Assembly: GCA_963555705.1 (NCBI GenBank)
Contig: OY743189.1
Span: 7,457,501 to 7,521,500, forward strand
DNA from: Ligustrum vulgare
Taxonomy: Eukaryota > Streptophyta > Magnoliopsida > Lamiales > Oleaceae
Length of the DNA: 64,000 nucleotides
Reading direction: 5' to 3'
Below the pieces are notes generated by a model that saw only the letters and a list, made by a program, of their open reading frames with translations, was not told the origin of the DNA and did not search any database. Position numbers and translations under genes: made by a program. Position 1 is the first letter of the stretch; every line of letters starts with the position of its first letter. Below, piece after piece: positions 1 through 10,068 of this stretch.

Positions 1-78
1 ACCGACGCGTAAAACCCGGTATTACGCGTCGGTTCTTGAGGAACCGACGCGTATTCTTTAGATTTTTTTTTTTTTTTT

Positions 79-116
79 TTTAGGCGTCGGTTGTAATATT
101 ACAACCGACGCCTAAA
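79..116. repeat. Perfect 38-bp palindrome in CACTA subterminal region
   Basis: The sequence is its own reverse complement around TAATATTA (centre 97/98) and consists of TAGGCGTCGG arms. It is one of several such units in element A. Confidence 0.9.
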
Positions 117-225
117 GGCAAAAAAAAAAAAAAATTTTTTTTTTTTTGTCTTTAGGCGTCGGTTGTAATATTACAACCGAGACTTTAGGTGTCGGTTGTA
201 ATATTACAACCGACGCCTAAAGTAA

Positions 226-271
226 TGACTTTAGGCGTCGGTTGTAATATTACAACCGACGCCTAAAGTCA
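226..271. repeat. Perfect 46-bp palindrome in CACTA subterminal region
   Basis: The unit is self-complementary over its whole length with centre 248/249. Related, slightly shorter palindromes lie around 149-220 and 313-343. In CACTA elements subterminal repeats bind the element-encoded TNPA-like protein; that role here is inferred from the family. Confidence 0.9.
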
Positions 272-792
272 AAAAAAAAAAAAAAAATTTTTTTTTATTT
301 TTTTTTTTACTTTAGGCGTCGGTTGTAATATTACAACCGACGCCCATTCTCCGATTTCTCGCGTCGGTTCTTAAGAACCGACGCGTATTCCTTTATTTAC
401 TTATGCGCAGAAAACTCAGATCATCTCTATTTTTTTCACTACTCGATCTCTTCCCGCCTCTCTCTTTATTTTTCTCTCACTCGAACCACCGCACTATGAC
501 GCCGCCGCCGCCACCACCACCATTCCTCCATTTCCCGGCAACGTTCATCACCACATTCCTCCCCTCGCTTTTTATCTCTTCCTCTCCCCGAATCACCGGA
601 GTTGCACCTCCACCACCGCCGCGCACCTCCACCATCTCGTAAGAGACCCACCTCCCTCTTTATATATGTGTGTTTTTATTTATGTATATATATAATGTAT
701 GTAAATATATGTGATAATATTTATGCATGTATAATGTATGTAAATAATATGTATATATATGTATTATATATAATGTATATAAATGTATATAT

Positions 793-795
<3 letters not shown>

Positions 796-854
<59 letters not shown>
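796..854. repeat. (AT)n microsatellite
   Basis: An uninterrupted AT dinucleotide run inside CACTA element A. The open reading frame that crosses it is an artefact of the repeat. Confidence 0.95.
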
Positions 855-857
<3 letters not shown>

Positions 858-1648
858 TATTTATATTATAGATGTGTTTGTATATATGTATGGGTGTTTC
901 AACTAGTTATTGATTTAATTTTGTATTGTTGATTTTTAGTTATTAGATGGATAAATTGCAATATTTGAATTATTGAATTTCTATATTGCAGCTGAATGGA
1001 TGAAAGAAATGTGATGCTACCCCCGCACAAAAAAAAAAAAAAAAAAAAAGACTTTAGGCGTCGGTTCTACATTTAGAACCGACGCCCAAAGTTAATTTTT
1101 TTGTTTTTTTGTTTTTACTTTAGGCGTCGGTTCTAAATTAGAACCGACGCCCAAAACTGACTTTGGGCGTCGGTTTACAACCGACGCCTAAAGTTGAGAC
1201 TTTGCGCGTCTGCTTCATAGACGTCGCCGCTACAACCGACGCGTATTCCGTTTTCCAACCGACGCGTATTCCTGTTTCTGTACTAGTGGATGGCAAGCTA
1301 CTGAACAAACATTACATTACATACACATTGCATTTCTATAGAAAAAAAAAAAAAGAAGACTCAAACTGTAGCGACCAAGAATTTTTACGCGATTAATAAT
1401 TATTTTAATAGAAAATCGTGTCGCTACTATTTCACCCATTTTTATTAAGTTAACGCCACGACGTATTCGTATAGCCAAGTCAAGAAATAATCGAGATCGT
1501 TCGATTTTAAATTAAATTCCGAATTTCTAAAAATATCTCTATTCTCTTGATTTAAAGTATATTAAGTCCAAGTACTTAATTCAATGTTATCCCAATATTT
1601 ATTTATACAAAAATTATTTTTATTATTGAAATTAAGAAAATATATGCA

Positions 1649-2150
1649 AGCATGAGAGGTTCCATTATATATAATAATTATGAGAATCTTAATTTAATAA
1701 ATATGGAAAAGTATATGAATGAATTATATACTCCATTATATGTAATCATGAAGAGCATAATATTTGTATAAATATGGAAAAGTATATGAATGAATTATAT
1801 ACTCCATTATATGTAATCATGAAGAGCATAATATTTGTATAAATATGGAAAAGTATATGAATGAATTATAGACTCCATTATATGTAATCATGAAGAGCAT
1901 AATATTTGTATAAATATGGAAAAGTATATGAATGGTTGATAAGATTCCATTATATGTAATCATGAAGAGCATAATATTTGTATAAATATGGAAAAGTATA
2001 TGAATGGTTGATAAGACTCCATTATATGTAATCATGAAGAGCATAATATTTGTATAAATATGGAAAAGTATATGAATGGTTGATAAGACTCCATTATATG
2101 TAATCATGAAGAACATAATATTTGTATAAATATGGAAAAGTATATGAATG
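1649..2150. repeat. 71-72-bp tandem repeat array (about 7 copies)
   Basis: The landmark TGTAATCATG recurs at 1741, 1812, 1883, 1955, 2027 and 2099. The period is 71 in the earlier copies and 72 in the later ones, which also carry a shared variant (GGTTGATAAGA in place of GAATTATATA). The 72-bp units are multiples of three and therefore produce a spurious repetitive reading frame on the - strand. The array lies inside the solo LTR. Confidence 0.95.
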
Positions 2151-2374
2151 GTGCTTTACTTTAAGAAAAGGATGTGTTAAAATTAATAGAATTGAATGAT
2201 TATGTTTACAATATGCCAACTTTATACATCTATTTAAACCCATCTCTTTTACACACAACTCTACACATATACACTTATTTCCAATCTCTTGACAAAATCC
2301 ACAAGTAAGAGAAATTCAAGGTGGTCAAGAAAGTTTTGGTCCATTTACTACTACACTTCATTTTAATCTTTTAA

Positions 2375-2795
2375 AATGTAAGTATATCTTATGTTTTTAT
2401 GAAAAGTAAGTATGTTTTTATGAAAGGTAAATACACCTTATGTTTTTATGAAAAGTAAGTATGTTTTTATGACAAGTAAGTATATCTTATGTTTTTATGA
2501 AAAGTAAGTATGTTTTTATGAAAGGTAAATACACCTTATGTTTTTATGAAAAGTAAGTATGTTTTTATGACAAGTAAGTATATCTTATGTTTTTATGAAA
2601 AGTAAGTATGTTTTTATGAAAGGTAAATACACCTTATGTTTTTATGAAAAGTAAGTATGTTTTTATGACAAGTAAGTATATCTTATGTTTTTATGAAAAG
2701 TAAGTATGTTTTTATGAAAGGTAAATACACCTTATGTTTTTATGAAAAGTAAGTATGTTTTTATGACAAGTAAGTATATCTTATGTTTTTATGAA
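2375..2795. repeat. 98-bp higher-order tandem repeat (about 4.3 copies)
   Basis: GACAAGTAAG recurs at 2471, 2569, 2667 and 2765, an exact 98-bp period. Each unit is itself built from four 21-28-bp variants of GTAAGTATGTTTTTATGA. It is a second, unrelated array in the same solo LTR. Confidence 0.95.
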
Positions 2796-3314
2796 AATGT
2801 TTGGATCATTGCTATGAAATCAATCTCACAAGATTGTTATGGGTTCCATATGATATGTTTATGATTATACTAAGGGGACCGGAGTTTAGTAGCGCTACAC
2901 ATAAGAATTCTTGCCATTTAAGTTCGGTAAAATTCTTGTGTCTCCCTATGTTTATGAATATTTCAATCCTATCCTATGTTATGATGAAAATGATCCATAT
3001 GCTTTCAAAAGAAAATTTATGCTTGGTATACTTACTGGGATTTTATAAATCTCACTCCACGATATTTACCATTTTCAGATAATTGAAGGTTCGAGGCGGT
3101 CAACATGGAAGTGGCAAAAGTGGTTAAGATTGATGAGATAATTATGTTGAACTTTACGTAAGAAAATTATGTTCTATTTTTATTCAAAAATAAAATTATG
3201 GGATTCTAATTATTCTTTTGAATAATTTTACATTACTATTTAAGTCTCGATAATATGATATGAGTCACTTTTTGTGGCACTCGAATGGTCGAGAATTCGG
3301 ATCGTCACACAAAC

Positions 3315-4345
3315 ATACTTTCAAATAAACTTTCATGGAAAATACTTGACAACCCAGTTCAATTTTCCTCTCTCTTGACATCTATAAGAAGTACTGCAGC
3401 CCGCCACAATAATAATGTACTGTCTAGTTATGAGGAAATATTTCGCGGATATAAAAATATGTGCCACATTACCATTTAATAAAAAAGAAAGGCGGAAACA
3501 AGTTGCAAGGAAGGATTATATTTCTCATAGGGTATATTCTTAAGAAGTTTAATTTTTAAGCTTTTAAATATGTTTCGAAAGGCACCAACGCAATCCTCCC
3601 GGATTTTGCTTGAAGATGTTTATCCAAAAACTACTACATTTACGACTCTACTTTTAATTTAACAAATGGAAACAATAACTGCAAAGAACATGTATACACT
3701 ATTTTAGTCATGGTGGAAAAGTAGGCTATTACAACTTGAATAATAAACAGTTTCAGTATGCTTCTTTCAAGCATACTGAAACGCACAAAATAAAAATAAG
3801 AATGCCAACAAATATAGGTGGCATTGATTGACAATAAATTAAGGGAATGTAAGCAAGTACCCCATTGAATTTTTACCTATATTTGCCTCATCTGCAAACA
3901 TTTAGGACCTAGACAACATCAAAAGGTTGTATTCATATACCATAAGAACAACCAATTCAGTTCCTATTGTAAAATTTATGGTTAATAAAGAAAGCAACTA
4001 TTAATGTGAAATATTCTATAGCTTTAATTTCATATTATTCATCTTAGTTGAGAAAGTGAGTAATTAAGTTCAGGATATTCTGGACCCATGTGTAAGAATT
4101 GATAGTCAAAGAGAGACAAATATCATATCCTAGTATTTTAATTTTCATCCAAAGTAGGCATAAATGACATATCTAAAAAGCAACCATCTTAAAGAGTAAA
4201 TTGTCAACTGTTTCACTTTTGTTCTTAACCTCTGGGCTTGGACTATGCAATTTAATGAAATAAGAAGAAAATAGAAAAAACTACTTTTTGAAGAAATAAT
4301 TGTTGGAAAGGCAAAAATCTCTAAGCTATTGATCGAGGACATCGA
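3315..4345. other. AT-rich non-coding stretch
   Basis: I see no convincing gene here. Short open frames lack any recognisable motif. The only clear structure is the perfect hairpin at 3750-3782. Confidence 0.6.
3750..3782. repeat. Perfect 14-bp stem hairpin, 5-nt loop
   Basis: GTTTCAGTATGCTT at 3750-3763 is followed by loop CTTTC and its exact complement at 3769-3782. There is no downstream T-tract to suggest a terminator, and no gene ends here. Confidence 0.85.
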
Positions 4346-4553
4346 TGTTAGAATAATTAGCATAATTAGTTTATTATAATTATAGTAGCTTTCCTAATTA
4401 TAGCTTTCTTAGTTTAGATTGTATTATGTTTATATATAGTTTTGAATATTATGATTAATTCAATATATTTTTCTTGACAATTCGTTTTAGGGTTGTCTCA
4501 CATCTCTCTTTCTTTCTTCTTGTTCTTTTCTTTCTTTCTTCTTGATTAATTGG

Positions 4554-4641
<88 letters not shown>

Positions 4642-4657
4642 CATTGAGTTTTCTACA
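4346..4657 (+). mobile_element. 5' LTR of a Ty1/copia element
   Basis: The block starts TGTTAGAATA and ends TTTTCTACA immediately before the primer-binding site at 4658. A TATATATAG promoter-like box lies near 4431. A (TA)n-(TG)n microsatellite occupies 4558-4641, so about a quarter of the LTR is microsatellite. No 3' LTR is present because the element is truncated after its gag/protease junction. Confidence 0.8.
4558..4641. repeat. Compound (TA)n(TG)n microsatellite in copia LTR
   Basis: About 64 bases of TA repeats run directly into about 20 bases of TG repeats, close to the R/U5 end of the LTR. Confidence 0.95.
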
Positions 4658-4669
4658 TGGTATCAGAGA
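4658..4669 (+). promoter_or_regulatory. Primer-binding site (initiator Met tRNA type)
   Basis: TGGTATCAGAGA follows the LTR end directly. It is one base from the canonical plant PBS complementary to initiator methionine tRNA and marks the start of the internal region. Confidence 0.85.
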
Positions 4670-5067
4670 AATTTGAATCAGATTGTTGTTGAAAAACGAA
4701 ATAATTAAGCAGTTTTTTCTTCCTTGCCTCAAAACCCTAAATCGTCACTGTTTTCACGATTTTTGAGGCACCCACAGTAGGTATTTCGGCGAACCAAGAC
4801 CATATTCTGACTCAGAAGACGTCGACGCATCCATCGGAGCGGCGCGTGTGGTGTCACGCACCGGTTTGAGGAGGCGCGTGAGACGGTTGGCCGGACACTG
4901 CGACGATGCGTGGTGGCAGGTGGAGGGGTTTCTGGAGACGCGGCTGACGGAAAAGTGATCGACTTCTCATTTTCTACCTTTTCGTGGTGTTGGTTTGAAT
5001 TTATCTGTTTGTTTTATAAACTGCTCCGCTTCACTTTGTTGGTTAGTATCGTTTTCTTTCGCTTATC

Positions 5068-6105
5068 ATGAAATCTGATGATTCTCTTCAAGCTATTAAT
5101 GTGCGTTTGGATGGTAAAAATTATGCTTACTGGAGTCATGTTATGAAACACTTTCTTAAGGGTAAAAAGATGTGGGGTTATGTAAGTGGAACAATTGACA
5201 AACCGGGAACCAATGATGCAAATTATGCAACTGTGTTAGATACCTGGGATTCAAACAATTCAAAAATTCTTACGTTGATAAATAATTCCGTTGAACATAG
5301 TATTGGTACACAGTTGGCTAAGTATGAAACAACAAAGGAGGTTTGGGACCATTTACAGAAGTTGTATACTAAATCTAATTTTGCAAAACGATATCAGTTA
5401 GAGATTGACATTTGGGCATTGCAACAAAATAATATGAGCATTTTAGATTTTTATACTGCTATGACATTAATTTGGGATGAGTTAGCTCTTATTGAACCAG
5501 CAGGATTGAAAACATGTGAGGATTATACTACCTATAGAGAGGAGCAACGACTAGTTCAGTTTTTTTATGGCGCTTCGTAGTGATTTTGAGGGGCTCAGAG
5601 GTTCTATTTTGCATCGTACTCCCCTTCCATCTGTTGATTCAGTTGTTAGTGAACTTGTTGCTGAGGAGACACGGTTGAAATCTCTTACTGAAGATGTATC
5701 TCTTTCACATTTTGGGACTTCTGTTTTAGCTGTACCATCTACACCGAATCGAACCAAAGGACATGTACGGGTCCCAAATGATGTTTGTAGTTTTTGTAGA
5801 CAAAAGGGACATTGTAAGGCTCAATGTCCTAAATTGTTGAAGTCATAGCAGCAAAGTTATTACTCATCACTGCAGCAGTCTTATAGATCCAATGCTCACA
5901 CAGCAACGGTTGTTCCATCTATTGGCTCCTCTATACTTGGACCACCACCCTCATCTGATTCCAGGTTGACTAGTGAGCAGTTTCAGAAGTTTTTAGCATC
6001 GCAGCCACATGCCATGTCTGCCTCTACTCATGTAGGTTTGTCCTCTCAGAATTCCTTAGATAAACCTTCCTCATGAATTTTTGACTCGGGTGCTTTCAAT
6101 CGACC
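5068..6105 (+). pseudogene. Ty1/copia gag-protease fragment
   Basis: This is the capsid-like Gag of a copia retrotransposon. The first 170 residues match the UBN2/copia gag family, with the hallmark LDGKNYAYWSHVMKHFLKGK near the N-terminus and WDHLQKLYTKSN in the middle. A frameshift in a T-run near 5562 moves the frame to the segment starting MALRSDFEGL. A CCHC zinc knuckle (C-SF-C-RQKG-H-CKAQ-C) follows at about 5788-5829. A TAG at 5846 interrupts the frame, which then continues through a Gln/Ser-rich linker. It ends at the aspartic-protease motif DSGA near 6086-6097, just after a TGA where tryptophan is usual. Integrase, RT and RNase H are missing, so the copy is dead and 3'-truncated. The start ATG at 5068 lies 410 bp after the PBS, a normal distance. 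Confidence 0.88.
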
Positions 6106-6129
6106 TCCAATACTGATGGGGTATTTTTA

Positions 6130-6324
6130 TGTTCGGCGGTGGCAATTTAATTTGCTAGAAGATAAAAAATCAAAATAAAAAATTTAATTTACATAATTTC
6201 CCTTACCACTTTTTAACCATCCACATTTTCTTTCTCCAATTTTTAACCCCACATCTTACTTAGAAAACATAAATAAATCAACCAAATAATTTACATTCTC
6301 ATATAAATGTAGCCGAACAGAGGC
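6130..6324. mobile_element. Tourist-like (PIF/Harbinger) MITE, copy 1
   Basis: The right end reads GCCGAACAGAGGC followed by TTA at 6325-6327; a TTA lies at 6127-6129 before TGTTCGGCGG. The left tip seems to have lost a few bases. The interior shares the stretch around TTTCTTTCTCCAATTTTTAA with the copies at 25758, 26835 and 51565. Confidence 0.7.
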
Positions 6325-7033
6325 TTAAAAGGGCCCAGTCAAACCATATAAAACTTTTTATAACCTAACTTTAAATAAGTCTTTAAGGCCTCTTTAAGGC
6401 TAAAATGTCTAAATCATACTTTACAATATTGTTAAAATGTATCAAATTCTCTTAACCTAAAATGACCATGATATACATTTTTCAAATTTGAACTAGTCAT
6501 TACTCCTATTTGGACATTTTTCTTGATTTTGACTTCAGCTTTCTCATTTAAGGTTTATCTCCCCCCTCCTTCTTCTTCTACTTCTTCTTCATTATTTTAT
6601 CTTTGATATCCTCCTTCATTTTATATAGTTTTACTGAAAAGATGTAAAGAAAGAAATTAAAGACAACAAACCCCTACATTTCTACATTTTTATATTGGTA
6701 AGATTTTCATCACTTTTATTTATTTTTTGATCTTGTGATGCTTCTATATTGTACATACATTCATTGTTAGTTTTGTTTACTTTGATTTCTAAATGTATAT
6801 TTCGATCTAAAATAGCTTTGAAAAGCACAATCTCATAAGAAGAAGTAGCATATTCATTACAGGTCATTTAAAACGACCTAAAACGACTCCAGTCTTTTAA
6901 AATGACTATGGTCATTTTACACGACTTTGGTCATTTTAATGACAGAATAAGCTACTCTGTATGTTATAAATGATAGTAATAGTTTAAAATGATTTATTCA
7001 GCATTTTAAATGATTCCAGTCTTTTAAAATACT

Positions 7034-7426
7034 ATGATTGCTAACATTCTAAATCTTTTTTTTTTTCTTCTAACTACAAATGTGGACTCAACAACATGGA
7101 TTGCTATATTTTATTTTGGTGACGTTGTCTGTGATGATCATGGTAAATGGACATGGAAAAGAAGTGAGGCTGATGAAATGGTAGAAGGAGTTCCAAAATC
7201 ATCAGATAGTTCATATCATGATCTATATTGTGAAGTGCTAGGTCATTGTGATGTTGATCCATCTTTGCATGAAATCGAGATGAGATTTCTTCTACCTGGA
7301 AATGGACAGTTTTCAGTTCCAATCAAAATTACTTTAAACAGGCAAGTGAAATGGTTACTATCTATTAACAAAAGCGGTTCTCATTGTCCCATTTATGTAA
7401 CCCTTGTGAGAAAAGGTCCAGTTTAG
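7034..7426 (+). pseudogene. mudrA-like: MULE transposase, N-terminal fragment
   Basis: This is the N-terminal, pre-catalytic part of a mudrA-like transposase. It reads TTWIAIFYFGDVVCDDHGKW near the start, then LYCEVLGHCDVDPSLHEIEMRF and PIKITLNRQVKWLLSINKSG, the usual order in plant MULE proteins before the DDE domain. The frame runs to a TAG at 7424-7426. The hAT MITE at 7469 and the LINE fragment at 8130 then separate it from the catalytic part. The start is uncertain: a run of T codons precedes the first conserved residues. Confidence 0.75.
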
Positions 7427-7468
7427 TTTTTTTTTTTTTTTATTTAGTTTGTGCCGTTCACAGTTTAT

Positions 7469-7677
7469 CAGAGATGGCAATGAGTAGGGTATGGATCAGG
7501 TTTAGAAAATCCATACCCTACCCACTAGATATTTATAATATCCATACCCTACCCATATACCCACTTAAGAGCACGGGTCGGGTGCCAGTAAGGTACGAGT
7601 ATACTTTTATACCAATTTAAAACTCGTTATGTATTTTAATTTTAATAATTTTTTAATTTTTATTTTTTTGGCATTGG

Positions 7678-7732
<55 letters not shown>

Positions 7733-8117
7733 ATACTTGTTCAACAATAATATAAGTATCTAATTATAAATTTTTCATGAATTTCACATGTGATATACTA
7801 ATTAACAATCCCTGCGTAACATAAAAATATCAAAATGTAGTAAAAATATAACAACATCCATTGTTCAAAAATAAATAGACCCTAATTGTCCAATAATAAG
7901 CAAATATCAAAGAATCCACTTGTTCAAAATTATATACTGTTAAAATTTAAATACAATTTTTTTTTTTTACAATACCCATACCTTACCCATACCCATGTCG
8001 GCTTTCTAAATCTACACCCATACCCTACCCACAAAACCAATTAGGTCGGATAATTCCTACCCATTTGTGTTGGCTACCCAACGGGTTGCGAGTTCGTGGG
8101 TATTATTGCCATCCATA
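7469..8117. mobile_element. Non-autonomous hAT element (MITE)
   Basis: The 649-bp insertion is flanked by the 8-bp direct repeat CAGTTTAT (7461-7468 and 8118-8125), the length typical of hAT. Its ends share the inverted motif GATGGCAAT (CAGAGATGGCAAT at the left, TATGGATGGCAAT on the other strand at the right). The interior has repeated TACCCATACCC-type motifs near both ends, a (TG)n tract and no transposase. It sits between the N-terminal and catalytic parts of the MULE transposase. Confidence 0.88.
7681..7729. repeat. (TG)n microsatellite
   Basis: Uninterrupted TG repeat inside the hAT MITE. Confidence 0.95.
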
Positions 8118-8129
8118 CAGTTTATCCTC

Positions 8130-8690
8130 ATGCGGGCCAAGAGTTAACATTAATAGTAGATAGTATATGAAAGGAGGGGGACATAAACCTAACCTCGAAG
8201 AAGCAAAGGAAGCAGTAAATGTAGGTGTTCAACTCCCTAATAATAAAAGCAATGAAAAGTAAAAGTAAAATAAAGCCTAAGCTATAGCCCTCTGTAGCTG
8301 GGGAGGCCATATTTGTCGATCTGTACAAGCGCCCTGAGTGTACGAGGTAGATCATGTGGTCCATGCTCCTAATAGTGTCTCTGATCCCAACCCTTTGATG
8401 CAAGCGGGTCAGCAACTTGATTACCCTCACGGTAGATATGGGAAATAGTATCACTGTCAAACTGAAGGATGTCTCTGATCTGTCTACGGATGCCATGAAT
8501 CCTCCAAGGTCTACCTCCTCGAATGATACAATGGATAGCTACTAAAGAATCAGCCTCAACCCAAATAATTGTAATCCCCAATCTGTGAGCAAGAAGAATG
8601 CTATCCAGGATAGCCCCCAGCTCAGCGTCAAGAATAAGGCAGTCCCCATAGAATGCAGAAAAAGTGAAAGTAATCTTCATTGTGAAGTGC
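8130..8690 (-). pseudogene. L1-type LINE fragment: RNase H-like domain and 3' end
   Basis: On the - strand the translation carries the RVT_3/RNase H-like domain found at the C-terminus of plant L1 LINEs: AELGAILDSILLAHRLGI, then IIWVEADSLVAIHCI, and ISHIYREGNQVADPLASKGW. Acidic residues at the expected catalytic places (AE, EAD, NQVAD) are visible. The fragment is 5'-truncated, as is usual for LINEs, and its 3' end runs to about 8130 with no clear poly(A) tail. It interrupts the + strand MULE transposase. A related LINE lies at 38250-40244. Confidence 0.72.
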
Positions 8691-8697
8691 AAGTGTG

Positions 8698-10068
8698 TAA
8701 TGATAATGAAGTAGATCAGACTGAGAATGTTGATTGGGATGGGTTGTAGATAGCTCAAGACAACAATGTTGATATTCTCCCTTAAAATTGTAACAATGTT
8801 GTTTTCTCTACAAATATACCCGAGGTGCTTCAAAATAACAGAGAAGAAAATCTTTTTACAAATGAGGACCTTGTTGCTTTTACTCTTACATTATATGTGA
8901 TTCCCGAGGATGCAGATTTAGTAGATCGTCAAATTTTCAACTCCAAAAAAGATCTTATGTTGGAAGTACACATGCTTGCACTGAAGTACAACTTTGAATT
9001 CAGAGTTAAGACACCAAATAAGGAGATATATAAAATCGTTTGCATAGATGGAAATTGTAAATAACGTTTGTGTGAAACTAAATTCAAACACTGTGATTAC
9101 TTTAAAGTTTGCAAATATGCACGTGTACATACTTGCTCTGTGAGCATTCGCAAAAATGATCACAGGTAGGCAAGACATTGGGTTGTTGGAAAACAAATAA
9201 TGCCCAAGTTTCAAAATCCCAACACTATATGTAGACTCGCAGACGTCTTTAATGACATTCGTCGAGATTTTAGGGTAGACATGAGTTATCAAAGGGCACG
9301 GAAGTCACGAGAATGTGCTTTGGAAGTTTTAAGAGGTTCCCCTGAGGATAGTTATGCTAAGTTGGCCTTATATTCTCATAATTTGTCAAAAAAAAATCTT
9401 GGAACCGCATTGTCTTTAGAGATTGACAGTGACAACCACTTCAAGTACTTGTTTATGGCCCTCAGACCTTGCATTCGTGGATTTCACTCTTCAATGCGGA
9501 AGGTTATTGTTTTGGATGGAACGCTTCTAACAGAGAGATATAAAGGTATGATGATTCTTGCTACTTGTCAAGATGTAAATTTTTAGATTTATTCTCTTGC
9601 TTGGGGCATAGCCGATTCCGAGAATGATACATCATGGAATTGGTTTTTTATGAAGTCGAAAGAAGTAACGGGTGATACTGAAGATCTTGTTGTGATATCT
9701 GATAGGCATCAAAGCATTATCAATGGAGTCGAAGATGTATATGAAAATGCCCATCATGGTCATTGTATCTATCATATAAAAGGAAACTTAAGGACTGTAA
9801 CTCGAAAAACGAGATTTTACCACTTTTTAAGAAAGCAATAGAGGCATATATTTTAGAAGAGTTTGAAGCTTGGAAGTATTTAGTCAAAGCAGGTTTTCAT
9901 ACTTGGGCCAGGTCACATTTTTAGGGGAACCGGTACAATATCATGACATCGAACAATGCAGAGTCATTGATTACGGTGTTTAAGAAAGCTCGACATACTC
10001 CGATACTAGCATTGATTGAGAGTATTAGGCAGAAGTTGCAGAAATGGTTTTATGAAAGGCATGTAAAT
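8698..10068 (+). pseudogene. mudrA-like: MULE transposase, catalytic DDE region
   Basis: This is the catalytic part of a mudrA-family (MULE, PF10551-type) transposase, which cuts and pastes the element at its TIRs. An acidic linker leads into the DNA-binding region (NKEIYKIVCIDGNC), and a broken FLYWCH/WRKY-like zinc region follows, with C and H residues near 9090-9180. The DDE triad can be placed as D in VIVLDGTLL (about 9510), D in VVISDRHQSI (about 9700) and E in NNAESLI (about 9960). The usual HGHCIYHIKGNL motif lies between the last two. Stops at 9061, 9584, 9839 and 9922 show the gene is dead. The frame breaks at 10069, where a CACTA element enters after QKWFYERH; it resumes at 15739. 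Confidence 0.88.

Larger units (their letters stand above)
1..1288. mobile_element. CACTA element, terminal part (element A, runs off the left edge)
   Basis: The right terminus reads TACTAGTG at 1281-1288, the inverse of the CACTAGTA start typical of CACTA/EnSpm elements. Subterminal repeats built from TTTAGGCGTCGGTT and its complement fill 1-400 and 1050-1260. The last 250 bases match, in inverse orientation, the left end of the complete CACTA at 55127, so both belong to one family. The interior (400-1020) shows a CT-rich leader-like stretch, Pro-rich codons, an AT microsatellite and no transposase, so this is probably an internally deleted, non-autonomous copy. The left terminus is outside the window. 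A GAT follows the end, as it does at the 61781 terminus. Confidence 0.8.
1367..3309. mobile_element. Solo LTR of an LTR retrotransposon
   Basis: The 1943-bp block starts TGTAGCGACC and ends GATCGTCACA, so it has the TG...CA ends of an LTR. It is flanked on both sides by the same 5-bp sequence CAAAC (1362-1366 and 3310-3314), the expected target-site duplication. No internal domain or second LTR is present, so it is a solo LTR, normally the product of recombination between two LTRs. It contains two tandem arrays (1649-2150 and 2375-2795). A TATTTAAA box near 2229, followed by a CA/CT-rich leader, looks like the promoter region. The length would suit a Ty3/gypsy element, but the superfamily cannot be proved without coding sequence. 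Confidence 0.85.

Noticed and set aside
226..343. A CRISPR array (palindromic repeats at regular spacing)
   Set aside because: Plant DNA with CACTA termini; spacers are A/T runs and the repeats are subterminal palindromes.
1163..1396. A conserved protein shared between 1163-1396 (+) and 54938-55252 (-)
   Set aside because: The shared residues (MGVGLQPTPKVETLRV) come from the CACTA terminal repeat read in the same frame; the rest is unrelated flank.
1817..2116. A 99-codon repetitive protein on the - strand
   Set aside because: It is the 72-bp tandem repeat read in one frame; the unit is a multiple of three by chance.
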